NCBI RefSeq assembly: GCF_047663525.1
Contig: NC_092593.1
Span: 20,432,001 to 20,496,000 of the forward strand
Direction: 5' to 3'
Source: Anas platyrhynchos
Lineage: Eukaryota; Chordata; Aves; Anseriformes; Anatidae
Length of the DNA: 64,000 nucleotides
The position numbers and the translations under genes are program-made. The notes beneath the pieces were generated by a model that was not told the DNA's origin, did no database searches, and was given only the letters and a program-made list of their open reading frames with translations. Below, in pieces: positions 1 to 17,816 of the stretch. Each line of letters begins with the position of its first letter. Positions within the stretch are counted from its first letter, which is position 1.

Positions 1-2154
1 GAAATAAGGAAAGTACCTCTGGGTACAATAGGGATGTTTGTGTAAAGGTGATCTTCTCTTGCTATGGAAAGTATGAAGTCCAAGTGGGTAATTGCCAGGC
101 GTGGATACCTTTGGGTGGGAGGCTAGCACACAGAACGAAACAAACATTTCTCCTCCCATGGTCTAAGTCTGCTCAATGTCACCAAGTCATAACACATTTA
201 GTTCTTGGCCACAAAAATATGCTATCCTGAAACTGCAAAACAATGTCTAGAGCTGTTCCAGCAAGTAGGTTGGAAGATACCGGGTGAGGGAATTACCTCT
301 GGTTACTTGCCCTGTTTCTATAGCTAGCTTCTCACCATCTGCTTTTGAAACATACTAACATACTAGAAGCAGGATATGCACTCATTCACCCCCTTGATCT
401 GACTAAAGTTTGTATGTATTTTTTCTCCATTCCAAACTGATGTGCAAATAAAAACAGCAGATGGGAAAAAAAAAATGTAATTTTTGTCAAAATAGTGATT
501 CAATGTATTGAAATAAAAACTTTCATAAAGACCTCTCTGAGAGTGCCTCTCCCCTCCTACTCCCCCTCGCATCCAGGCTCCTTGGTTACCTCAGCGGTTC
601 TTGTCAAGATGGCGCCTCCTCATGGGCCTGTCTGGCCTGCGTGCCTCAGCTCTCCCAAACACTTCTCCAAAATGCCTTCAGGGCTTCTGATCCAGGGCCT
701 CTCATTACCACCCCCCCACCCCACCCCCAAGAAACTAGAAAAATATATATAATTTTTATTGATTAGCCTTCTGATTTTGTTCTTCTTTGGTTTGTGGCCC
801 CTATAAAAAATTAGATCTTTACACTGCCACATCCTGCAACTGAGGGCAGGTGCAGCACCTTTCAGTCTCCCTTGCAGGCTGGAGTTGGAAACAAAGTACT
901 CTGACCGAAAACCTTGCAATTTCAGCACTTCAGTATTTTAATATGAAGTCCCACCAACCCACTGACTAACAACCACAGGGACCAGAAGTTAACCATCTAC
1001 CACACTGTCCAAATCCCATGTCTGTAGACATGCCTGTTCCTGTAGCAAAAACAGGCCTCGATGAGCCTTTTCTTCCACCAGCTTTACTAATTCGGCGTTT
1101 ATTTTTATTTATTAACCCAATTAAAGATTAAACCCATACTATGTTTTCCTTATGTTAACCTACTTGTTATTTAGTTAACATCTCCACAGCTGCAGCAGAA
1201 CCGCGTCCCCTGCTCCAGCAGTCTCTTCCCCTGCACTCCCGGTTTGCCGCCCAGGCCTTCCCACAGGAGCTGAGGCAGCACGAGGCCTCAGGTCTGCCTC
1301 AGGCTCCGGGAGCCAGCCTGTGCCTGCCAACAAGCTGTAGCAAATGGGGTGGGTGCAGGCAAGAAAGGTAGAGTGGTAATTTTAATGCTGCCACAGGAGA
1401 AGGGAAACTATTCCCTCTGCTTGGTCTGCAATGCTTGCATATGCAGAGAAAAGTTTCCTCGTCTTAACAAAGCAACTGTGAAACACCACATGGGGTGGGC
1501 ATCTGCCTAATTACTTAATCACACTTTCTTCTATACTGATGCTGCAGAGGAAGTTAAGCAACAAAAACTAGCATCTCTGCATTGCAGCTTTTGCAATACC
1601 AGTCAGCACAAGAAGCTATCATTCACCAGCATACCGATTTATGTAGAGAAGCACCATGAGCAGCCACAGTACTTGCAATAAAAATAATATACTATTATAA
1701 AACTATTAAAATTTAGTAAATTATATATTAAAATTATATAAAATATATGCCTTAATTTAAAAATTACACAATAAAAACTTGACATGTCAGAACAGAAAGC
1801 AGCTCTTATGTGCAGAAAATAACAGTGGTATTCCTGTTCCTATTAGGGGACTAAAAACATGACAGGTATTTGCAATTTCTTTTTAAATTAAGTATTGCCA
1901 GAAGAAAATTTGGTTATAGTACATGCAACTTCACTGCATCTTGCTCTGCAGAGATGGGTTGTCTATAAGTAACAGTTGTAAAGATCTGCACAGCGTTACA
2001 TCTATTTCAAATTATTCTCTTAGCCAATTGCATTAGGTTATCTCCTGCTTTCCAGGAGATACCTTTTTCCATAAACATTCATAAAGACATGTAACTTGGG
2101 AAAAAAACAGCCAACTATACCTTAATAACTAGCAACTTTTGTTTTTCATTTCAG
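1..2154. other. Upstream flank of DHRS9, no exon identified
   Basis: No coding homology was recognised on either strand; the open frames here are under about 105 codons and resemble nothing known to me. Much of the stretch is AT-rich. The exception is a GC-rich patch at about 1190-1370, preceded by an inverted GTTAAC pair (1152-1159 and 1174-1181). A non-coding first exon of DHRS9 should lie somewhere upstream of 2155, because the first coding exon opens with a splice acceptor, but I could not place it. Confidence 0.5.
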
Positions 2155-6330
<4,176 letters not shown>

Positions 6331-9300
6331 TTTATTGCTTTATTTAATTTCTAAAGGTAAACCAGAGAGAACAAAGGAACTAATAAACTTTCAGAAATGG
6401 CTGTGACTTTTCAGCTCCTCCACCTTTTAGGTGCTTAGTTTGAGAACCCTCAGAGGTTCCAATTTTCACAAAGATCCACATGACAAAAGTATCCCAAGAA
6501 AGCAGAGAATGCAACTTTAAGCCCCCATAGCTGGAAGAGTTCTGTCATCTCTGGAAGGGGAAGGAATGGAAACAGGGCCTTCCTCTGAGAGAGCTGAGCT
6601 CTTGCAGTATAAACTAGCAAGGACAGCAGGAAGTCTTCTTCCCAATGCTGATTTTTTTTAGCACAGTAATGCCTATTTTGAGGCCAACGAAAGAAAGGTG
6701 CAGTTCTAACTGGAGACAGAGCAAAATAAAATGCCTGAATTGTTCGGATGGTTGCAGTTCACATCATGTCCCACTTGCAGGACTCTGCAAACCTTGGGTG
6801 AGGCATTTTCCTGGTAATTATGCTAAATCCTGAGGATCTGTAAAGTCCAGCTCTACCCTGTGTTGTAAAGGATCTGTAGCTACAAAAGTGGATCCAGCTA
6901 CAGGGACACAATGCCTGCAATTTATGTACTAAAGAGCTAACGCATTACGTTTTTGTTTTGTTGTTGTTGTCGTTGTTTTGTTTTGTTTTTAATTGGAAGT
7001 TATTTCTGGAAGTTATTTCTTGGCATAATAATAACCTTGTGTTTTGTGAGCTGCAGACCAGCTCTTCTCTTGTTCAGCTCCTGACAACACAAGTGCCTGC
7101 TACAATCCGGCGCTGCTGGAATTCATCATGACAAAGCAGCCAACAAACACATAGACCCCACCTCACACCTGCACATTGCTCAGGAAGTCATTTCCCACTG
7201 CCATGGAAACTGGCCTGCAACCAAAAAAAAAAGAATGCTTTCCCCACCCTAGTGAATTTGGCTAAAGAGCAAGTTACCCAGTGGCTATTGTCGGCTTTCG
7301 ATTTACTTTCTTCAGAGCCTGCAGAACACTTTTTTTTTTTTTTTTTTTTTTTACTTTTCTCAGTGCAGCTTATGCTTAAGCTTTAGTGTGATCATTTCAT
7401 TTAGATCTCAGTTATCTGAAAAGGTCATTCTTTCCAGAGAACATTTGAAGTGAATACCTTTGAACTACCTATCGGTGGCATTGCTTTTGTCAGTTTGATT
7501 TTACAAATATTTTCATGCCAAGCCAAGTAATAGAAAACTAAGCTCTCTTCATTTAACACAAAAGCCAAAGGCTGCTGTATAAGCTGTCTGGTGAGCTAGT
7601 GGCTTCCCTGTCCCAATCAGCATGAGCTGTTAGTTGTCCAGGCATGAGCTCATTCCATCTCTGTCACTGAAAAACTTGTCTCCTGCAGAGCAGGCAGCAT
7701 GAGGCCCTAGAGATATGAATGGTGTCACCTGAACTTAAAGCCCTGTCAGTACCTCAGACAGAGTCTCATTCTCTCTATAGACAAAGTTAAAGCATTTTTT
7801 CCACCAAGATTACTCAGCTGAAAGTGATTAAAGAAATAAAACAAAGAAAGTAGAAAATAACAACACCTGCTCTTTAGAAATCAAAGTTTGGCTGGCTTAT
7901 GTCAGCCCCTGTCAAACCACTATCAGCTGCTGCAAGACCCTAGCAATGCAATGGTTAGAGTAAAGTTTAAAAAGAATTTGGGACAAGACACACTAGCTGT
8001 AAATATATTATTTAAATTAGCAATTCAGGAAAAATATCAGCTGCTCATTGCAACTGCTAAGACACTTTTTACTGTATGAAGGGCCAGATTCTGGTGGCAT
8101 GTTCTCTACCAGCATGTTTTCCAAGATGCTAAGCAGGATCTATGCAGCTTTCTGCAGTTCCAAGGCAGAATACTGAGCCTAAATCTGCAGCAGAGAAACT
8201 GCTTTTAAACTTTGCCTCCTATATTTGTGTGGCAGAGGACTGCTACCTGCAACAGCAAGAATCCTGGCCTGACACTGCTGGATAAATGTTCATCTGCAAC
8301 AGACTTTGCCTGCTGGTAGCTGGCTGTTCTATGGTCACTTCAACCAGACAGCAGAGCCTGTTGTTTAAATCAGGTCAGACAGGACTAGGCAGAGGAACCA
8401 AAGAGGGAAGGAACCTGCCCACAAAGCAGAGGACAAACCTTCTCTACAGCTCCTGGCAGGGGTCCCCAGCCAGGCTGGGCAGCCTCTGATTGCCACAGGC
8501 GGGTCATCTGCTCAGGGCCAGATCACTTCCAGCTCCATCCTGCAACCGCGTCTGGATTCCCCAGCTTTAATTTTCTTCTTATTCAGTTAGCTTCAGATCA
8601 ATTTTCATCAAAAGCTTATTCATTCATTCTACCACTGAGAAGGGTCTCTGCACAAGCCTCCTCTCTTTCTGCAACACCTGAGAGTGAAGGCCACGCAGCG
8701 CTAATGGGGAGGAGTGACAACTGGGGGAAAGGAGCTATGCTTGCACTTTCAGACAAGAGCAGCTGAATCACAAGTGCCCAGCAGACTCTGGGTCAGGTAG
8801 CCAACAAACTACCAAGCAGTCATATGTTAAGAGTCTTTTTTTCATGCAAATTGCAGAGCTTTTTTTTACTTGCACAGTTGGTAGAATTCAAATTTTATTT
8901 GACAAATATTGCTTAGTTACTCAGGCAGTTGATTTGTTTAAAGTACCATAAAGCTGCCCCTGGCCTAGAGCAAATAATTTTGTCCCTGAGAGCTGACAAA
9001 CACATGGATACATCTTCCTCAATCTTTGTCCCCAGAAGACCAAGTCCTACCAAGAACAATTCTCTCACATGCAGGGGTAAAGATGCAGATCTGAACCAAT
9101 CCCAGTTAAATCAATGGGAAGATTCCTGCTGGTTTCAACACAATGCACAGGTCAGTCCTTCCCAACTAAGTTAATTCTCTCTAGTGATTCTGGGCAGTCC
9201 CCCAGGCTTTACGGATGACTACATATAGCCAGCAAAGCTTATACAACAGAGGTAGGATAGTCAGGGATGGAGCTTATCATGGAGGATTAATAGCAAGTAA

Positions 9301-12300
9301 GTCCCTAAGATAGAAGCATCACAGCACAAGTCATTAATTATTAACAGCAAGGAGAAGGACTGTGTCAGCCAACATAAAACCATGACACAGAATTTACAGA
9401 GGGATTTTTCTGAAAACTACCACCACACACGTGTTGGTGCACAAGCTTATGAGTTTGTCTCAAGCAGTTTCTATGTTCTGACACGGGAAATAACTGGTGA
9501 AGTCAACTTGTGAGCACCTGGAGGTACACGGTGAGCTTACACGTCTCCCCAGAATGTGAGCACCAGTGCAAGAACAGAGCTCATGTCTAACATTACAGTG
9601 AGCAGTACCCATTATACGCATTTGCAGAGTAGCTAAGAGAACAAATTAAGCACTTGTTTTTGAGTGCATGGATGAGAGAGAACATGTGGTCTCTTCCTTT
9701 AGGAAGGATTTTAATCACTTGTTGCTTATCTAAGCACCTACAGGTGCTGAATAAAACGCTAACTCAGTAATGTTCTTCAGAACATCTGGAATCTTTCTTG
9801 ACTTCTCTATTTTGAATGACTGGTTCAGTCACCTAAGAGTTTACAGGGCTTTATTTTCCCTGTGTTTTTTACCAATGATGTGGTAAAAAAAAAAATCTGA
9901 ACTGCAAGCAGTTCAAGGAAAGATACAGTCATGCTGAGAAATCAGCCCTCATTTCACCGGACTGAGTTCACCTCCATGCAAAATACTGAGGAGGAGAGTT
10001 TGGGTATGTATTTCTTTTACAATGACAGATTAAGGATGATCTTAAGTTACTTGCTGAACTGAACTCTCACACTGTCCTCTTTACACAGCCAGCAAAAAAA
10101 GCACCTCTTTCCTATGAAACACAAGTGCAAAGCCCTGCACGTGCAGGAATAGCTCACGTAAGAGTGGGAGACATGATGTGTTTGTACTTGTTCAGTTTGT
10201 TAATTGAAAACTAGAGGTTTTGTAGCACTGGCAGGGTGGCTGATTATTAAAGTTTGTACTTTGCAGTATCTGCAGAGCTGCTGGGTGACCTGTCAGAGCA
10301 CTGCCTGACCAACCTAAACCTTCCCCCAAGGGTTACATGAGTGCTACTTCTGAAGAACAGAGGCCATACACTTCCCTTTGCCAGCTCTTCCTCAGCATGC
10401 CAGGTAGGCCACACTACGCCATAGCAGAGCACTGACTTCTGCAGGTTTTGCACTGTAAGCACAGTGGTGGATAAAGAAATCCAAGGTGTATCCAGACCCC
10501 AAACCTCACCCGGCCTGTGGTTCTCTGGCACAACTGCCCAAGCACACCTGCTGCGAGAGTAAAGCAGTAACGTGCCCCTTCAGCAGGGTCTACGTGCTTC
10601 AGCTTCCTATACTGCAAGGAAGCAGAGGGATGCTGCATTTTGCAGTCACCTAAGGATCTAAAAAGGGCTCTCAGTGTAGTCACGCTGCTTTTCCTTAAAA
10701 TCAATTGCTTTTATAATGGCACTTGTGTGTGCGCAAGAAGCCAAGCTCCATCCCAGGAGTTCTCAATTTGCTAGGCAAATATCAGCATTTTAATGGGAAA
10801 TAGAATTTGCCTTCAGCTATTTACTGGCTACACTAGTAATCAGAATTCAATATTTCTGGAAATATCTCAAAACTTGAAATACCAAGCTGACATTTTCCCT
10901 GGAAACACGCTCTTTGCCACTACAGGCAGCTATTTCAAAATTGTTATGCCCCTGACAGAGAAGAGGCTTTTTAGTGCTGCAGAATTATCAGACAAGAACT
11001 ATTTTCGTGCAACACTGCACATTCACAGAACTAGCCAATTTTCTTGGAGGAAAATTTTAACTGGAACTGTTTCTGATTCCGACCCAGTCTCCTTTCAGCA
11101 AATAAGACGTCATCTAGCAGAATAAATACTGGCAAAAGGCTCCAGGAGAGAAAAGCCCGCCACGGTGCTAAGCACCAAATGTCCAGGTGCTGTTGGAGAG
11201 GGAGCACTGGATGCCTGGTGGCTTTGGGACTGCAGGCTATGGACACAGCCCAGGGCTCAGGGGGAGGGATGAGCAGCGGAGGCTCCACACACAGCACTGC
11301 CCTCTCAGCTCTGTGCCTTACAGATCTTCTGTGCCAATTACTGCTTGTGAAATTCAGGCACTGGTGCTAACCAGAGCAGTTCCAGGTGTTCCTCTTAGAG
11401 GAGTCAAGTGTGCAGCCTGGCCAGACTTCAGAGAGCCCCTGCTACAAGCTGAACCAACTTCTCTGTAGTGTTTTAACGGTGCTTTGTCAGAGCACACTCT
11501 AAGTCCTCTCACAAAATAAATGTCACCGAGTGAAACATTACAACAATGATTCCAAAGTGCACACATTCAGGAGCATTGTGATCCTTGTCAGATTTTACAG
11601 GGACGTTCACAGCAAAAAAGCCAAGTATCCAGCTGAGGTACCAGAACTAGAGGGCCAGTTTTTTTAGCCTTGACACAACAGGGAGACAGGCTGCTAAAAC
11701 AACTGGTGCAGCCCAGAGACCAATCTAACACCCAAAAACTTTAATGAAGCCGTCCTGCAGACTGCAGTGGAAGGAGAAACAAACTCTTATCTGCATATAT
11801 TTGCTTAACATTTTCATATCAGAGAGAGTTAACCAGTAGCTCAGAGGTCCATATCCACAGCTACAGAGGCATCCAACTAAGTCAAACAACATTATTAAGT
11901 GGCAATGAATATTGTCACTGGTCATGTATCAGCTGTGTCTGAGGTCATTATTTAATGAGTCCAACATTCATTCACTATCAGATTCTGAGACTCTGTCCAC
12001 TCCTACTTGATTAGATGATGGTGGAATTTAAAATCAAAATAAACCCAAATCACTTCACTAACTCAGCAGGATCAAGAACACCAGAAGGACTCTAGCAACC
12101 AGCCCTAATACAGTGAGTTTCCTTTACCATACATGTTTTAAGGTATGAAGGATGTCACACAAAAATCAGCCAAAGGAATGCTTAACTTCAGACATCTGTG
12201 AGTTACAGAAAAATGTAATAAAACACCCCTTCCTGATAGAGTACTTGCAGCATTTAAAAATAATCATAAACTCATTTTTTTTTTATGTATCAGTTCATTC

Positions 12301-13380
12301 TTTGAATACAATCGCGTCTGCATGTGTACACGTATGTAGGTAACTACAGCCTAAGTCGCTACTCAGCATCTGTACAAAAGTTTCTCTTCAGCAGGATGTC
12401 TGGAAGATGCTGATCAGCCTTCCCATATATATGGGTTTTAATTAATTTAGTTTAATTCTTGCACAAAGCAAAAGTACAAATAGAAAGACAATAATCAATT
12501 GTAGATTCCAATGGCAAGAACTGCATTCTACACTTATCAGAACTCTTTGTAATAGGTAAACAGTATCTTCCTCACCGGAGTCAGGAAACCTTAGGTTCCC
12601 TCAGTGCTTTTTTGAGGGCAGCATCTCCATGCACTTCCCCATTTATTTATGCAAACATAGTTCCCATGTAATATATTCTACTTCACCCTGTACCAGCACT
12701 TGACAGAGAATGAGGAAGTAGACAGAAGGCTCAGAGATTGTCCCAATGTCTCTTTTGTCTAAGGAGGAGAGAGCAAATGGGTCACCGTCACACAACACAA
12801 ATCAGTCTGCAGACCCACTATTACAGTTTTGGCTTTTCTGGTCATCCTTGGGCTCAGTCTGCTTCCAGATTAGAAAAGCAGACTGGGTGGCATCATACAG
12901 ACAGTCAAAGAGAATTGTCCTTTTTCACAAAAGAATTCCTCTCTTTCCGGTATTAGCACAAATAAATGCCAGAGTTCACAAAAAAGAGACACCACCAGAC
13001 ACTCCTCCGAGAACTGACGCAGTCACTCCTTTTAGTCTGAAGCATCCTGAAAGGACGGGGCTGACTAGGAAGATCGGCAAGTAAAACTTGCAAACAGTAG
13101 AAAACTGTTGAAAAGGAGGTCAGGAGAAGGTTTTGCCAAGGCATGTATTATTCATGGATCACAATTATATTGTGCCAAAGCTCTTAACCCCTGCTCTCCT
13201 CTAACTTACAGCGAGCTGGAAGGGCTGCAACCAGAAACAAAGCCCCTTACGGGAACTCAGTCTAAGGAAGCTGGAGGATGAGCCAAGCATGTCTACTTCA
13301 TTGCATTTCCAGATCACTAACTTATTTGCTAATAGCCCTCACTTTCAGACTCACTGCACACAGCAATTTTGGCTTCCATA
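6331..13380. other. Intergenic stretch between DHRS9 and the RDH pseudogene
   Basis: Seven kilobases with no homology that I recognise. The longest open frames are about 110 codons (for example 10793-11125 plus and 12746-13084 plus); they lack motifs, family resemblance and convincing splice context. There is a T23 run at 7330-7352 and a TTG/TTTTG-rich stretch near 6950-6990. No RNA gene or recognisable transposon was seen. Confidence 0.5.
7330..7352. repeat. Poly(T) run, 23 bases
   Basis: Uninterrupted T run in intergenic DNA. No retroposed sequence or target-site duplication was recognised beside it. Confidence 0.9.
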
Positions 13381-13653
13381 CTTTCCCTCGTCATTTACTG
13401 GCTCATCAGAGACAGCACAGAGTGAGAAACCTGAGTGGAAAGTATGTCTTCAGAGCAGGCTGTGGCAGCAGACTTAGAAGTGCACTGCCTAAATGGCTTG
13501 ACAAAAGGGAATTTTGCGTCATTGCTGCATGTAGCACAGAAAGAGAGGCCAAGAGCTATGGTTCTGCTTCTCGCTCTCCCTAATGGGCTTGGCTGATTCC
13601 AGCAGCATTCGCCAGGGCTGTGGTATTTGTGATAGAGGAGACTGCTGGCAAGG
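13381..13653 (+). pseudogene. RDH pseudogene relic exon 1
   Basis: The segment begins in a hydrophobic anchor-like frame (LSLVIYWLIRDS), then after a frame change reads RVRNLSGKYVF and LDKREFCVIAACSTERE. After the stop TAA a third frame reads ADSSSIRQ, and a further shift gives IEETAGKG, ending at a possible donor at 13654. No ATG is visible in the anchor frame where the family start should be. Confidence 0.82.
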
Positions 13654-15264
13654 GTACATGGCAAGGTCAGTTACCAGAAAAATAACGCAGTAAAACCAAA
13701 CCTGGTCTAGCTAAGAATTCTGGAGCCTCTCTGCTACCCGCAGAGTTTTTCCTCTTTCTGATAAAACACATTCTCTCTTCAATTCTGTCACTTCCCAGTT
13801 CAAAAAGATTCTCTTCAGCAATGTTTCTGGGCTTACCCACACTTTTCGTAACAGGGTGCCTACAAATCTAGCTATTCAAACTAGATCATCCCCAGGTGTG
13901 TTTTTCAGGCTCTTTTTGGTGCAGTTGAAGAATCTTGTCAGGAGGAGGGTGCTAACTTTTACTAGAATGAACTTTCTGGGCAATAAAACTAGCTCACCCA
14001 ATTGAAAACAATTGACACAGGGCTCTTTAACCACTCCTGTGGCAAACCAAATAGTGTTTTTGCATGGCTGAATAAGTCTGATTTTTGTAATGCACACAAT
14101 ATCAACTGCACTACCTGTAATATCTAAATGCCTGCTATTTCAGTCAGTTTTCTTAGAGTTGTTACACATGGAGCTGCTGTCATGCATCTCTGAGCAATTG
14201 TCTAGAACAAAGGAAGAGCTTGTCTCTGGATAGCCATGAGTGGAGTTAAAAGGCGTGGCCTAAGTTCTGGTTTTGGCACACAATGATATAAGATCTGCAT
14301 GGTAAATATATTCAACTGTGACAATAAACATGTTTTTTTTTTCTCAGTGCTGACAGCTCAGATCATATTGTTAAGGACAGCCAAAGGGGGTCAAAGCACT
14401 GCAACTACCAGCTGTACCATGCAGTTGTATCAAATATTCAATAAGCTGATTAATTAATTAAGTAGCTGAAACAGAAAAACAAACAAACAAACAAAAATAC
14501 AACAAAAAACAGTATCTTCTACCAATACAACCTTGTCCCCTTATCATGCAAAGTTCCAGACCGTCCTTGAATGCAACAAATGAAGGCAAGATCAAAATAA
14601 TAATTTGAGCTTACCTCCTCAATGTTGCTGGTCCTCTGCAGGTTCCTGCTTCCAGCGACGCGTTCCCAGTCAGGGTAAGCGCTGCTAACTTCGTCACCTC
14701 CTTCTGACACCTTCTACAGAGACTGAGCTCTGAACCTTCAGCCTCTCCTTCCAGGCACAGGCTGTCCTCTCAGAGGCGTCACTATTTATCTAAAGCTCCT
14801 CAAGTAATTTATAAGGTAGTAAAGCAGCATTATCAATACACAGGGTTAAGCTAATATTTTTAGAAGCATTGACTAATTCTGCATGTTTAGTTTAGACCTT
14901 TAGACCCCAACCCAGGAAAATCAGCCTTTCCACTTTTACCTAGACTCTTCAGTTTTCACAAGTGCACATTAGGAGCCCACATACTTCAGTGGATAATAGA
15001 CCCAGTACAGTGGCCTCTATCTCCAACTGAAAATATTTTCCTTTAATATTTTACCCATATTCTTTTAGAGTCATTGCCTAAATTCAACAGAAATTTTGCC
15101 AGGTGTACAGAGTAGATTTAGACTTTTACAATCAGGTCCCAGGCAGCTGTATTCATCTCGCTGAAGTTTTTGCAGAGCGTGTGCTTGGCTCCCAATACTA
15201 CATCTGAAACCCTAAGGTAAGATATCACCACATACAGAAATAAATGATTTTGCAATCCTTGTAG

Positions 15265-15521
15265 GGCTTGTTGGCTTGGTGAGCAATACTTAAGAAGAAC
15301 ACCTGTGGCACCCACTGACTGGCTGGGAATTGATGACTTCCACTCAGTGCTGGACATTAATCTACTGGGATTGATTGAAACCATGCTCAAGCTTCTACCA
15401 CTTCTGAAAAAAATGAGGGAACAGTAGTCAATTTAATCGATGCCAAAGGCCTCATGGCATTTGTCGGAGGTGGCTACAGCCTGTCCAAATGGGGCATGGA
15501 AGCTTTCTCTGACATCTTACA
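15265..15521 (+). pseudogene. RDH pseudogene relic exon 2
   Basis: The segment is 257 bases against the usual 259, between TTGTAG and GTGAGT. It reads GLVSNT then a stop; a second frame reads APTDWLGIDDFHSVLDINLL and a third reads GGGYSLSKWGMEAFSDIL. NNAG has become SNT, and the catalytic serine is lost. An A-run near 15405 coincides with the second frameshift. Confidence 0.88.
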
Positions 15522-17600
15522 GTGAGTACTTAAAAATATATGCATGAATCTAATAATGGATTCTGAATGTGCTGAGGAAGAGTGACTGTATGTTTGCCTC
15601 TTCCATTTTCTCTCTAGAAATCTTGCCTAAATAGGGAAAGTAAAAGAAAAGGGTGTTGGGCACTTGTTTGGGCGTTCAATCTCCAGTGCTATGAACACAG
15701 CCACCAAGAAACCACTATGGGAAACATTTGCCTAACATGGACAAATGGCTAGCATGCAGCTATCAATCCCATGAATCCACTGCATACACAAAAGCTGGGC
15801 AAGTTGTACTTAGTGTTTATAGGCTGCTTGGTATATGCTAAATTACCAGATATACATACATGAAGCACTAGGACCTTAGACATGTTGCATTTCCTGCCTA
15901 AGGATTACAAAAGTGTACATTCACATATCTTTCACTGAAGCCTGTTTGAATTCCTTTTATAAAATATATTTAGTAGCATACAATCATGGTAATAATTATT
16001 AGCAGCCTGGTGTTGTGGTTCTGATACATACTCTTAGATCTCTGAGCTCTTCCAAGCTGCCGAGGTATGCAAGGCCCTTTTTCAAGCTCTTCAGACGCCA
16101 CAATCAAACCATGGGGGCGCCATGGGTCTCCCATCTGGAAAGCCTATCTGCCTTGGAGAAGACATTTGACTTCACAGCAGGGATCTAATTCTCAGACACT
16201 GCAGTCTTCAATGTCAATCCTTTTCTGCTGGTCCTACCCTGAAGGCCCTGAGTAGTCTTTTTATGTTCTCAAAGCTCAATGATGGCTTTCTATACTTCCT
16301 CCACTTCTGTGGATGGATTGTCCCTGTCAAATCAGTTCTGAAACTAATCCAAAGATAACCCAGTCACCCTGGCTTCATTTTGCAGCTCTTTTGCTGGGGA
16401 GTTCATTCCAAGTCTGATGTAAACATAAACAGTCACTTTGCACTTGGCCTGCTACTGTCTTATCACAACATTACTACATTCTCCACTCTAAAGTCTATTA
16501 ATTCATGAAATATGCTCATGCAGCAATTAGGGAAAATTAGCTGATTTCTCACCATGCACTGAAAAATCCACTTGTGCAGAGCTGGCAATTCAGTTCCCTT
16601 TCCCCTACTATTGGTTCAAGAACCTCGGTACCATTACATATAATGCTAGAATTTTTACGGAACAGTGGTGAACAGAAAGCCTTAAATCTTCACATGGTTT
16701 CAGTAGCAGAGTACTCGTTCCTCCCATTTAACAAAGTTTTATAATCAGTTCATAATTACACATCATTTCTAGCAATCAGATTATCAAATGTACTTCTGAA
16801 AATTAAGGTGAGCGGCCTTCACTGAAACGTGTTGTACTGCCTTGGGATGGCTGAGGCATAGCTCAACAGGCCAAGTCTTCACAGGGTCTAAGAAAGCTGT
16901 TTGCAAACAATTACGAATGCTTATATAAAGAAAATATATGCTCTAATATAATATAATATAAACTAAAGACTAATGTACACATGGTCCATTCCTTTGCCAT
17001 GCTTCAAAACCCAGCTGCCTGGGTCTCCGCAGTTGTCTGACAGGACAGAGAGGCCATTTTTGTTCTGAAGGAGTCGCATTGTAACTCATACTACACACAG
17101 GGAACCAGATTACCAGAAGCCTACTGACCCTACTGCACTAACACTTAACCATTCAACCATAGCCATTTCACTATAAAGTACAGAAAAAAGTTCAAATCCA
17201 ACTGAAAATTTTGCTCACCTTTACTTTTTCCCAAGCACTTTAATAATCTGCTTCTGCTGGAAGATGAAATACAAGAAATAGACAAAGTTTTAGTTTGATA
17301 ATACAAGGTTCAGAGGGAAGCAGCTGTTGCATCATTTGCAACAATGCAAAAGAGATCACACAGAAAAGTTGCAAATCTACTTAACACTGCTATTTCTCAG
17401 AGTTAATTACCTCCTGTGCTTTTACAGTGATAGGTAGTGCATTATGAAGCTAATTTAAACATCCCATAAAATTGCTCTGACATTTGAAGACAAGAACCAA
17501 AGTCTCAAATATTAATTTATGTGACAGACTTTCAACTTACATGTTTTACGGTTATGCCATTATTTAGGGATTGGTATTGTGTTTTTTCTTCTTCTTCTAG

Positions 17601-17781
17601 GATACAGACTCAGCATTTTGGAGTGAAAGTAAGCATTGTTGAGTACAGTTTCTTTTATTCAGGAGTAGTTAATTCAGTAGTTAATTCGGATTATCATGGA
17701 GCAAGTCCTACCTCTCAAGACATTGGAACAGGTTGACTCCTGGTATTACAGATACCTATGGAGAAAAACACTTTTCTGAAT
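17601..17781 (+). pseudogene. RDH pseudogene relic exon 3
   Basis: It lies between a CTTCTTCTAG acceptor and a GTAAGT donor at 17782. It reads QTQHFGVKVSIVEYSFFYSG, then a duplicated VVNS, reaches TGA after IGTG, and in another frame recovers TDTYGEKHFSE. A 12-base tandem duplication (17664-17675 and 17676-17687) lengthens it relative to the usual 164 bases. Confidence 0.85.
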
Positions 17782-17816
17782 GTAAGTACAAAAAGGGCTG
17801 TATGAAGGCTCAGGGG

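Noticed and set aside
2041-2059. Small inverted repeat TCTCCTG/CAGGAGA upstream of the first DHRS9 coding exon
   Set aside because: A 7-base stem with a 5-base loop is expected often by chance in a window this size.
10793-11125. 110-codon open frame in the intergenic region
   Set aside because: No motif, homology or splice context was recognised, and its length is expected by chance in 7 kb.
12422-12435. Perfect 14-base palindrome CCCATATATATGGG, resembling a CArG box
   Set aside because: It has eight A/T between CC and GG rather than six, and there is no gene nearby; it is probably chance.
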